Made by a program: the position numbers and the translations under genes | Origin: Prunus persica | Lineage: Eukaryota > Streptophyta > Magnoliopsida > Rosales > Rosaceae | Assembly: GCF_000346465.2 (NCBI RefSeq) | Contig: NC_034010.1 | Location: 18,368,334 to 18,432,333, forward strand | Length of the DNA stretch: 64,000 bases | Direction: 5' to 3' | Part shown: piece by piece, positions 1-9,989 of the stretch | How the letters are laid out: each line of letters opens with the position of its first letter | How positions within the stretch are numbered: the first letter of the stretch is position 1 | The notes under the pieces: model-generated | What the model saw: the letters and a program-made list of their open reading frames with translations, nothing else | The model's database searches: none | Told to the model about the DNA's origin: nothing

Positions 1-2391
1 ACCCTTAAGTGTTGGCCCCAACATGATTGGAATGCAATCTCGAGTGGAAAATATCAACTTATGGTTGCAGCAAGGATCAACCGATGTTGGCATACTTGTA
101 ATTTATGGGATAAGTGGAATAGGGAAGACAACCATAGCAAAGTATGTTTATAATTCAAACTTTCGAAGATTCAAAGGCAGCAGCTTCCTTGAAAACATCA
201 AAGAAATTTCACAGCAACCCAATGGCTTAGTTCAAATACAAACACAACTTCTTTATGATATTTTGAATGGGAGAAAAGTGAAGATACACAGTGTTAGTCA
301 AGGAGTAACTGAGATTGAAGATGCCATAAGTTCTAAACGGGTTCTCCTTGTTCTCGATGATGTGGATCATGAGGACCAATTAGATGCACTACTTCGCATG
401 AAAGATCAATTTTGTCCAGGAAGTAAAATCATCATAACAACTAGGCGTGCAAGATTAAAGACTCATCTAGTTACTGAGGTACATGCAGTTGAATCTTTGG
501 ATCAAAACGAATCATTGGAGCTCTTTAGTTGGCACGCTTTTGGCCAGAACCATCCCGTTGAAGATCACATAGAATATTCGAAAAAAATAGTGGATCATTG
601 TGGAGGTCTTCCATTAGCACTTAAAGTTTTAGGTTCATCTTTGTTGGGGGAAAGTATAGATGTATGGAAAAGTGCATTCGAGAAGTTAGAAGCTATTCCA
701 AATGGTGAAATAATAAATAAGCTAAGAGTAAGCTACGACTCTTTGCAAGATGATAATGACCAAAACGTATTCCTCCATATTTCTTGTTTCTTTATTGGCA
801 AGGACAAAGATTACATTGTTAAAATACTAGACGGATGTGAGTTCTTTACAAATGTTGCCATTCAAAATCTCATTGATAGATGTTTGGTGACAATCGATAG
901 TTGTGACAAGGTCCAAATGCATGACTTGATTCGTGGAATGGGAAGAGAAATTGTTCGTCTAGAGTCAAAGGAGCCTTGGAAACGCAGTAGAGTATGGCGC
1001 AATAAGGATTCCTTCAAAATCCTGACAGAAAAGAATGTAAGAAACATGTGTTATATGTAAGCATATATATTTGTCTTCTTGTAATATTAAATGTTTTCCA
1101 CTTTTATTCTATAGGGTACAGGAACAATTGAAGGTCTTGTCCTGGACATGCATATGCACCCTACAAACAGTCCCATATACTCAAATGAGAAAGTCTTGGA
1201 AACCAATGCATTTGGAAGGATGCGTGAACTAAAACTACTTCATCTTAGTCATGTACAACTTGACGGATGTTATGCAGAATTTTGTACTGAATTAAGATGG
1301 CTGTGTTGGGTTAAATTTCCTTTGGATTCTATACCCTCTGATTTTCCTTTGGGGAGCCTAATTGTTCTTGAAATGCAATACAGCAACTTGAGACAAGTCT
1401 GTCAAGGAACAAAAGTACGTAACTCTACATTTTTCAATTCCTTTCCCTTTACATTAGGATTTTAGTCTGATAACAAATTATATATCTATATTAACTACTT
1501 CACATTGTTTTTTTATGTATATTTTTTTTTTATCAGTGTCTGCCGTTATTGAAGATCCTTGATCTCCGCCATTGTGATAGCCTTACTAATGCTACTGACT
1601 TCTCATGTTGCCCCAGTCTGGAGAAATTGATTCTCTTAGATTGTGAAAGCCTGGTTGAGGTCAACGAATCCATTGGAAACCTAGAGAGACTTGTTTACTT
1701 GAGTTTGGGGGACTGCAAAAATCTTAAGATGCTTCCTAAGAACATCCCCATGCTGAAATTACTTGAAACACTTATTGTATCTGGTTGCACCAATCTTAAT
1801 GAGTTATCACTTGAGATGTTGAGCAACATGGAATCTCTGAGAGTGCTTGAGACAGATGGAATTCCGATAGGTGATGAACTCTGGCCAGGAAGAAGTTCAC
1901 GTATCTTGAGTTCCTTGCCATGCTCTTTAGTATACTTAAGTCTCCAGGATTGCAATCTTTCAGATGATTCCTTCCCTAGGGATTTTAATAATCTATCCTC
2001 TTTGCAAAGACTAAATCTGGGGAACAATCCAATTCGTAGCCTACCAAATTGCATCCAAGGTTTAAGGGGGCTGAGTGAACTCTCTTTTTGGGAATGTAGG
2101 AGGCTCAAATCCCTTGTGGGGTTACCAAGAGTAGGCAACCTGAATGTGGAATGTTGTGTATTATTGAAGAAAATAGCATATCAATCCGGTCAATTCCGAA
2201 AACACGGTACCAAGTGCTTTTACAATGACAACCTAGTTGAATGGGAGAATAACTACAAGCTAGAGCCCATTGGAAGAGTTGATGTAGAAATTATCAACCT
2301 TTTGGGCTTGTGCAAATTGGAATCCATGGCACCCATTCGGATTCGAAAACCATACCAGTCACAAATTGATGATGATCGTTGTCCCGTCCAG

Positions 2392-2441
<50 letters not shown>

Positions 2442-3407
2442 GATTAATTATAGGAAAAGTTGACTAATCATATTCTGATGTCCATGGCATATATATAAAT
2501 GTAGGGACTGTACGAACGTGGTATATTCAGCACATTTTTTGCTGGGAATGAGGTTCCAGGCCAGTTCAGCCACAAAAGTACAAAGTCATCAATATCTTTT
2601 GTTGTGCCTTTACTTCCTAATCACAGAATCGGAGGCTTGAAGGTCTTTGCTGTCTATACAAAACAGGCCAATGATTCTCCTTGGGCTTTACCTGGGCCAT
2701 TGATTACTAGAGTCAGAAATAAGAGCAAGGGTCTGAAGTGGATCTATGCCCCTTCACACTGCGGCATTCCTGCTGAAGGAGAAGACATGATATGGTTAAG
2801 CCATTGGAAGTTGGAGGAGGAGGTTCACTTAGATGGTGGCGATGAAGTGCTTGTTTCCGTAATTATGGAACCTTGGCTTCAGGTAAAGGAGTTCGGCATC
2901 CAGCTTTTGCAGCCCCTGCAAGAAGAGAGTCATAATAATATGACGAGTGCCCAACACAAAACCATTGATCCGTATTATGCTGCATGTGCCACGAGTGGAG
3001 ATTCGGATGAATATAAGCCAGGAGTATACTTGCTCTCGCGCAGAAGTGTTCCAATAAAAGATCCGATTTGGTTCAATAAGATCCTTGGGGACTCTGATGA
3101 AGAAGGTACCACAGGTGTCTTGTTTATTGACGCATTTGATCATTTTACTCCACTATTCATTGTTCACAGGTTAGTCCATATTCATTTCAAAAACAAGTTT
3201 CCTCTAATTTGTTTTCTGTGTTTTCTAGACAAAGAAGAAGAGCAACAGGATGGTCATACAATTGCAGCAGCCAAGACCGACGGCAATATTAACTCCAGAG
3301 GCCTCCTCTGTGGCTGGAAGGTGCTCATCACCGCCGTTTGCTTCTTTCTCACGCTTCTCTTATCACTCCTCTTCTTCACTTTCTCACAAAAAGAAGGGAT
3401 AGTCTAA
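1..3407 (+). CDS. TNL disease-resistance receptor, copy A (5' end outside window)
   Basis: Intracellular immune receptor of the TIR-NB-LRR class; the TIR exon lies left of the window. Exons inferred from GT/AG sites and from the paralogues: <1-1036 (NB-ARC), 1115-1414, 1537-2391 (LRR), 2505-3105 (C-JID-like post-LRR domain), 3229-3407. Visible NB-ARC motifs are P-loop GISGIGKTT, kinase-2 VLLVLDDVD, RNBS-B GSKIIITTRR, GLPL as GGLPLALKVLG, RNBS-D FLHISCFFIG and MHD as VQMHDLIRG. The last exon encodes an acidic stretch (DKEEEQQD), then a hydrophobic helix (about GWKVLITAVCFFLTL) and a short tail ending at TAA 3405-3407. The last intron (3106-3228, 123 bp) has no stop and is a multiple of three, so retaining it would keep the frame. 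No lesion is seen in the part present. Very similar to copies B and C. Confidence 0.9.
2394..2437. repeat. (CT)n microsatellite at start of TNL-A intron 4
   Basis: About 22 CT units begin two or three bases after the splice donor that follows the LRR exon (exon end 2391). The same tract sits at the same place in the paralogues at 15637, 38022 and 48180. Confidence 0.95.
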
Positions 3408-3893
3408 AAGCCGTGGATGGATGGATTGAGTTGTTTTCTGCCTTCATATAAATTAGCATCAAACTCTTGTTTTGCATATATCCAATGTCTTCCTTACTAA
3501 GACCAATTTCATTTTATAGCATCAATACATCTCCTTCTGAGGAGATATATATCATGCAATGTTCTCTTTTGATTCTTTGTGCTGTTAATTTACAAAATTA
3601 TTTTCCGAGAGAACCAAACTCTCAATCATCACAAATTTCATCAGTACCATATGTTTAGCTCGATATTTCGCTTAGTAGAGAAAGATAAGGCTAACGATGC
3701 AAAAATTGGTAAGGAAGGGAACATATATATTAGATTGATAATATTGTATCAAAATTACAGCCTGCTCAACCATGCATCCCCACTATACTACAGAAGCTCG
3801 TTTCTGGTGCTTCAACCCAACCAAATTTTTTAGCTTGGGAACCAAACCATAGGAGGGAAGGAAGGGCCATTAGGCTTTGCGGCATGAATTTAA
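3408..3893. other. 3' flank of TNL-A, no gene seen
   Basis: AT-rich sequence after the TNL-A stop codon. Short open frames here lack coding character. It probably holds the 3' UTR; no polyadenylation site can be fixed from sequence alone. Confidence 0.5.
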
Positions 3894-3923
3894 CTAGCAA
3901 AAGGACCCGCGCGATGCTGCGGG
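3894..3923 (-). mobile_element. Helitron 3' terminus (minus strand)
   Basis: Read on the minus strand, this is a hairpin with stem CCCGC/GCGGG (3919-3923 with 3906-3910), a short T-rich spacer, and a CTAG end at 3894-3897 followed by T. This is the canonical Helitron 3' end (hairpin about 10 nt before CTRR, insertion before T). The body would extend rightwards; I could not find a matching TC 5' end, so the length is unknown. Confidence 0.55.
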
Positions 3924-4918
3924 TTATGAAATTACATCAAATGTATATAAAGTTGTGGAAGAAAAGAAATATACAAACATGAAAATGCAGAAATGATGAG
4001 CAAACAAACATTACAAAAATAAAGAAATCAGTACCAAAAAAATAGTAAGAGTATAAGGAATAGAGAGGCAATCATGAATTATACCTTTAAAGCGAAGAAT
4101 GGTTAAACAATTTGGCCGAACGACAGCTTCTCGTATTTGGATTTCGTACCCAAGATCTCCTGAAACAATCAAAATTTCATGGAAGCCTGAGATTAAATCA
4201 GGGGGGGAAAACATAAGGAAAGAGAGCAGAACACTAGTAGTATAGCCAAGTGGAATTTTGTGAAGTAATTTTGAGGCAACACAAAAGAAAAAAAAAATGT
4301 CAATAAATCAAAATGAAGAAGCATTAACCTGAAAGTTATCTTTGCTTCAGTGATTGCTTATACGTCAGAGAGGTGAGAGACGATTGAATCTGTTGAGATA
4401 AAATTCCAAAGTTTCAATAAGACATGTTGATTTGATTGTGTTATTATTTTGATGAAATCAGGTTAAACAATTTAGTATTAAAATACTGTATGATTGCTTT
4501 TGATAAGGTTTTCTGTTTGGTTATTAAAAATTAGTTGTTAAACCCTGAAAATCAGTATTTGGATATGCTTGGTTCTTTTGTTATAGGGTTCAGAATAGCT
4601 AAGCATGATATGCTACTATTTGGGTAACTCTGTTTAAAGATATGTTCGTTCTTTTACTACAGGGTTTTAATTCAAATTCGTTCTTATACTGGTTTATGAG
4701 ACTGGGGATTTGAATTAGATAATTTTGGGGAAAGTAATTTGGGAGTGTGATTCTAGGAATAGATTGCAATGTTTTAGCATAGTTGACTTGAAGAAGACTG
4801 GTTTGGGAAATATGTGGTATTTGAGGAAATTCCTTTCGTTTCTATATAAGAAGCCACGTTTAACAATAAAACAATTAATAAGAAATTGCTAGAGGATTAA
4901 AGGAACAGTTTCATGATT

Positions 4919-5088
4919 TGCTACCTTAACACTATGACAACACACAATTTTGGGTCTAAAGAGGCTTTAACAAAGTAAAATAGGAGGACTATATGCAATT
5001 GTGTGCTACCTTAACACTATGATAAACACAATTTTGGGCCTAAAGAGGCTTTAACAATGTAAAATAGGAGGACTATATGCAATTGTGT
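4919..5088. repeat. Two-copy tandem repeat, 85 bp unit
   Basis: The unit starting TGCTACCTTAACACTATGA at 4919 recurs at 5004 with a few differences. Both copies end in the motif CTATATGCAATTGTGTG. Confidence 0.9.
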
Positions 5089-5599
5089 GTTAATGCAGAA
5101 CAGGATTATTTTTTTTTTTTTTAAATTTAAGTCTCGTCACAAATTCTATGTCAAAGAAAGTAGAGGCATTTTCTATGTTTCACTTAAATGCAATAAAGTA
5201 CATTAAGAATCCTTTAGTTTTGTTTATAATTCTTAAAATGTGGTGCTTTTATAGCTTTTTTTTTTTATTTAAAAAAATGCATTTTCAGACCATTGTAAAG
5301 CAAATGTTCTACTACAGTGCATATATCAACATTTGGTTTTGCATCTATTTTTCTGTCGCATGTATTTTTATTTTCAACATGCTAGCATCTCCATTTGCTA
5401 CTCAATGGACCCATTCCTGTATTTTTAAGTAAAATTAACCATATAAAATCGCCATTAAAAATACCTACAAATACCAAGATCCTACATAAAACATCATGAT
5501 CTCATTAACATATTTGAAACCTTCTCTTCATACAAATTCTGGTTTACAGAGTGGGGTGATTTTGTTGAGCATGAAGACTTAATGACCATATTCAGCTCC

Positions 5600-5716
5600 T
5601 TAATAATCAGATTTCCTCTGTTCTTTCAATTCTGTAACAATCTTCGTTCCCACTTCCTTTATCTTGTTGTTGAAGTAGTGGAAACACTTCATTGCATAGA
5701 ATCCTATAGCAACTCC
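5600..5716 (-). pseudogene. Exon-like C-terminal coding fragment, unidentified
   Basis: On the minus strand an acceptor-like ATTAGCAG precedes an open frame of about 38 residues. It starts GVAIGFYAMKCFHYFN, runs through a Lys/Glu-rich stretch (KIKEVGTKIVTELKEQ), and ends at TAA (plus-strand TTA at 5600-5602). The composition looks like a real protein C-terminus. I do not recognise the family, and no matching upstream exon was found. It could be a gene fragment carried by the neighbouring Helitron. Confidence 0.3.
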
Positions 5717-6675
5717 CTGCTAATTGTTACATCAATCTTCCTTTGCTACCATTGAATCAATCTCAGAAAATTAAAGACTATTATTGATATGTCACATGAT
5801 TGTAAGGAAGTATAAGCATCTTCATATAAACATAGTTAAAATTCTCAAATAGTTCAAAATGCTAAACGAAGAAACAATAGGTCAGTACCTAGATAATCAT
5901 ACATAAAATGTTTACATGACAATGAAGAATAAGAATCACAGAGAGAGAGAAGTGCCCAAAGAAATGTAGTAATTTAATGAAAACCACAAAGATAATATGG
6001 ATTTAAGGGTGAACATGCATTTGAAACAATATTCTGCATAATAAAATAATACAATTCACTATGAAAAATGAATGCAATCTTGTACTGCTTCATCCATTCC
6101 AAATGAAGGCAAATGGAAAAAGCAAAATCAAATTAAGAAAATCTCTACGTTGCTTTTGTTCAGAACAAAGATTTCATACAATGTATGCATTATTTTGCAA
6201 CTGATAATTTTAGGATATATTAATTGTTTAGATAACACTTGTGTTAAAATTAGTTATTATTGTCAAGATGAGAATGAAGACATTTTCCTAATGGTTATGT
6301 GATAAAGCAAACGATTAAGCAAATAAATAGCAAAGAAGACGACAGAGAAGAAACTGCGGAAAGAAAATAAACTGATATCCTGTATAATAAATAGCAACGC
6401 AAACAGGAGGACATAGAAATGATATCTTGTTAAATTCACTCTCTTGCATAACAATATTAAATGAGGAAGACAAAAGAATAAACATGAGTAAATGAATTTA
6501 TGCAAGATTTCCCCAGATATTTAAATCTGTGCAAAATTCAACTCTCTTACATAGTTTTCAGCAAACCGTTACACAACCCAAGGACAAAAAATTAAGCAAA
6601 AGAATAAACTAAAAATAAAAAATTTAAAGCTGAAAAGAGTGGCTTCGAGGCATTTGAAAACCACAAAGTAAAAGC

Positions 6676-6678
<3 letters not shown>

Positions 6679-6706
<28 letters not shown>
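6679..6706. repeat. (AT)n microsatellite
   Basis: An uninterrupted AT dinucleotide run of about 14 units. Confidence 0.9.
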
Positions 6707-6969
6707 TTCAGACATAAGTCAAACAAACACACAACCACAATGATACACACAAACAACACCTGCCAATCTAACCAATTAGTAAGCTAGCAAGTCAAAAAAC
6801 TGACCTCATTTAGGTAGGTGTATGGTATATCCATTGCCCTTCTTCAATCATGGATGGTCTTTCCCTTAAGAACCTTTTAACACCCTGTCACCTCGATTTT
6901 GCACCAAGGTGAAAGAGGAAATCAAGGTAGATGTATATATTCCATAAAACATGATAAAGGAGCAGTAAC

Positions 6970-7113
6970 AGATAATTAACAAATTCCTATATAACAGGGC
7001 AAATAATAATAATAAATTGGTGTGCTTAGCTGGAATAGATTAAAGAAACAAGAGATGACTTCAGAAAAACATGGAGGGAACATGTTTGTGTTGTCGGGCA
7101 AAAAGTCTAATGC
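6970..7113. repeat. Dispersed repeat shared with 57461-57615
   Basis: Near-identical to 57461-57615: ATAACAG, a variable (AAT)n run, then AATTGGTGTGCTTAG, and later GAGATGACTTCAGAAAAAC and AACATGTTTGTGTTGTCG. The main difference is the number of AAT units. It is probably part of a mobile element I cannot delimit. Confidence 0.7.
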
Positions 7114-7493
7114 TCTGTTTGGATGAAAGAATTGCAAATTACATAGAATTTTAAAATGACGGAATTTAGATTTTCGTCATTTCAATTTCTAGCAATTGAA
7201 GATTTCAGTGTTTGGATTTATGTATGTCGAATTTTGTAAATGACAGAATTGAAAATTTCAATGTTTGGATAGCTCATGTAAATTATAAATGACATAAATT
7301 AAATATTTCAAAAAAAACAAAAAAACTAATAACCGCCATAGAAGGTATTCCTCGAAGTATAAAATAACATATCGTTTGAGGAACTAAATAACTCAACTTA
7401 AACAAACAAAGCATATTAGCAAACCAAATTACTCCCCATGTGCAATGAGCATCAGCAACATACTTTTTTTTTTTTTTTTCTCAATTGGGAGTG

Positions 7494-7590
7494 CCTATGG
7501 AATTAGAACTAGTAGCAATCAAGACCCTGACACTTCTCTGGTACCTATGGAATTAGAATTAGAAGCAATCAGGACCCTGATACTTCTTTT
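7494..7590. repeat. Tandem duplication, about 50 bp unit
   Basis: CCTATGGAATTAGAA ... GCAATCA.GACCCTGA.AC occurs at 7494 and again at 7544 with a few substitutions. Confidence 0.8.
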
Positions 7591-7789
7591 TCACTTGGCA
7601 AAAGACCAATGACCAGAGAAACTAAAAGGGCTTTGATTAAAAAGTTGTAGACAAAAGTATAGGAATAAACGATGAAATCAGTGAATCACTATCATAAGAC
7701 TTAATTCAGGTCCCAAAGAATCAAGGAGCACCTTGGCCAAGCTGCAGCTTACGGGCAAGTTGGTGTACCTTACAATCAACATCTAATGG

Positions 7790-7875
7790 CTCACACAAAG
7801 CGATAAAGCTAACAAACAACTACAGAGCAAGGCGATAACACAAAGTGATAAAGCTAGCAAACAACTACAGAGCTG
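7790..7875. repeat. Tandem duplication, about 47 bp unit
   Basis: CACAAAG.GATAAAGCTA.CAAACAACTACAGAGC occurs twice in succession. The copies differ at single bases. Confidence 0.75.
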
Positions 7876-8057
7876 TACCATAAACACAAATCATACACCA
7901 ATATTCATGGGCATAGAGTATTTTGTTAAAACTTCCCAAAAATCCAGCCATAGTGCCGCAAAGATCACAAAACCCATTCAACACATTCATAAATTTAGTC
8001 AGAAACACCCAATTTTGATAGCCATTCAGAAACCATGGTAAAGGAGAGTGTATGTGT

Positions 8058-8075
8058 TGGCGATTCTGCTGGGGA
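8058..8075 (+). other. Putative retrotransposon primer-binding site
   Basis: TGGCGATTCTGCTGGGGA resembles the tRNA-complementary PBS of Tat/Ogre-like gypsy elements. It lies just upstream of the gag start at 8096, where a PBS is expected. Confidence 0.55.
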
Positions 8076-8095
8076 TCAGGCCGTTATCTTTACCA

Positions 8096-9703
8096 ATGCC
8101 TCCAAGGAAGAAGACCAAAAGTAATACCATGTCTTCCCAAGACGAGCTGGACCACGATGACTCGTTGTCAAGGCAAAATGCCTCACATAGAGAAGAAGAA
8201 CATGCAAGTGAGGGAGTCTTCACCCTCACAGACCTTGTTGCAGCCATCCATTATGGGGAAAACCCAAAGGGAGATGGTGGACACAATCAAAGAGCTAAAA
8301 GGCTCAATCTTTTGGCCGGAAAGGGTTCTAAACAAAAGGGGCCATCTTTTGTCACTCACGAAGATGTCATCGCTATGCTGGAGAAGGAACTAAGTCGAAG
8401 CCAAGAGGATTGGAAGTATGTTCCTCAGCCGCCGTATCCATCAAGCTTACTCCAGCAGCCGTATCCTAAAGGCTATGAGGCACCAAGCTTCGTCCTTTTC
8501 AACGGAAGGAAATGAAGCCCGAGAGAGAATGTCAACCGTTTCATGGACGATTTGGGACCACATGCTGGTGATTATAATCTCCGATTTCGAGAATTTTCAA
8601 AAAGCCTTATCGATCGTGCTTATACATGGTACACAACATTAGCACCAAGCTCTATTTTTTCTTGGGAAGATTTGGCAAGCAGGTTCTGTAAAAAATACTT
8701 TCAACATGAGGAAAAAGTCACTATGACTCAACTCATCAACACCTGCCAAAAGCATGGGGAAGAATTTGTGGACTTCGTACGCCGATTCCGGGACCTGGCT
8801 CTAGACTGCTATGATGAGAATGATGAAGAAGCGCTTGTTGAAATTTGTATCAGCAACATCATGGCAGATTACAGAGTTTATCCAGAGAATATTGGCATCA
8901 ACCAATTTTCTTGGCTGTTGGAAGCAGTAAGAAAAACAAGCATGTCGATCAAACTAACTGGGCATGAAGCTTGGAAGAGTGAAGGGGAAGAAGCACACCA
9001 GACATTAGATGAGGATGACAAATCATCTAGTGACTATAATTCACGCAAAAGAAAAGACAAGGAGACGTATCAGCCACTACCGTGCAAAGATGAAGAATTC
9101 CATGTCATTCTTGATACTATGTTTGCCGACGGTGCAATAAAACCCTTCAGGCCCTACAAAGTCCCTACCAGAGAGGAAAAGTGTGATCCTAGGTACTACT
9201 GTTATCATTAGTTTGTGGGTCAAGCAACCACTCCTTGTCAAACTTTAAGGAGGATCTTGCACGCCGAAATACATGACGGAACTCTTGAGCTGCCCTCTAG
9301 GAAGCAAGCTTTTGACGAAGACCCCTTGCCAAAACGAAGGGGGAAGGAGATGGCTGCTGTCATTACATGCTTTGATAACTTGCTTGACGACGATGCATTG
9401 TGTCACCCGTGGAAGAATGACCCAAAGCCATCGGAGACTATTTGGAAGCCTTGCAAAAACATGGAGAAAGCCTGCTGGCATAAATATTCAAAATTCGTTG
9501 GCTATAACACCCCATGGCCACTTGCTGATGGATGGGAGGATGGTTCCAACAGCGAAGTATTCACATTGGACATGCTAGAAGAACGTCATTCGGGGGCTTC
9601 ATTTGGTCAACAAGATTATCAAGAGACAATTGACGTAACCTCTCACAACCTCACATACGTTGAAGAAAGTGCAATGGGTTATGAGCTACAAATCACTCTT
9701 TGA
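8096..9703 (+). pseudogene. Ty3/gypsy (Tat-type) gag, two in-frame stops
   Basis: A single reading frame starting MPPRKKTKSN (ATG 8096) runs to 9703, broken by TGA at 8513-8515 and TAG at 9209-9211. The segments on both sides of each stop are in the same frame, so these are nonsense changes, not frameshifts. The middle part (NRFMDDLGPHAGD, AYTWYTTLAP, SWEDLASRFCKKYF, FVDFVRRFRDLALDC) matches the retrotransposon gag domain. The C-terminal part has the Tat-like pattern DPRYYCYH...C.TLRR. The gag of the cognate element would normally run into protease/RT; here that is lost. The second stop is consistent with CAG to TAG. Confidence 0.75.
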
Positions 9704-9742
9704 TTAGCTGGGTTATGATCTGCATGCTGTAAAGCAGCAGCT

Positions 9743-9920
9743 GTGGCTCTGTTAAATATCTCTACAGAGCATGGCAGCCTACTAAAACACATGCCAAATA
9801 CATGCCAATCTAAGCCACAAGCTTTCATGCTATTACAAGTCATGCACACTCCTTGGCCCTTTCATACTTGGGGGCTTAATTTGATGGGAGTATTTATCAA
9901 TGCAAAATGGCTCAAAGCCT
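9743..9920 (+). pseudogene. Integrase-region relic of the gypsy element
   Basis: A short frame contains a CQ..PQA spacer and TPWPFHTWGLNLMGVF. These resemble the segment before the first catalytic Asp of gypsy integrases (usually ...PWPF..WG.D..GP). The first catalytic Asp is replaced by Asn and the rest of the integrase core is absent. Confidence 0.55.
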
Positions 9921-9989
9921 TACCACTGCTGAGTTGCTTTTGCATCTATCCTCTTGTTTTTGGCTTTTCAAATTTATTTCAAAGATGAA

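Larger units (their letters stand above)
3924..8040. other. Intergenic / probable Helitron body and dispersed repeats
   Basis: AT-rich sequence with no convincing gene. It contains a tandem duplication (4919-5088), an exon-like minus-strand fragment (5600-5716), an (AT)n tract (6679-6706), a dispersed repeat shared with 57461-57615 (6970-7113), and two short tandem duplications (about 7494-7590 and 7790-7875). Part may be the body of the Helitron ending at 3894. Confidence 0.5.

Noticed and set aside
7111..7330. Possible MITE built from TGTTTGGAT-like words
   Set aside because: Repeated GTGTTTGGAT and AATTGA.AATTTCA words are present, but I could not define paired termini or a target duplication.
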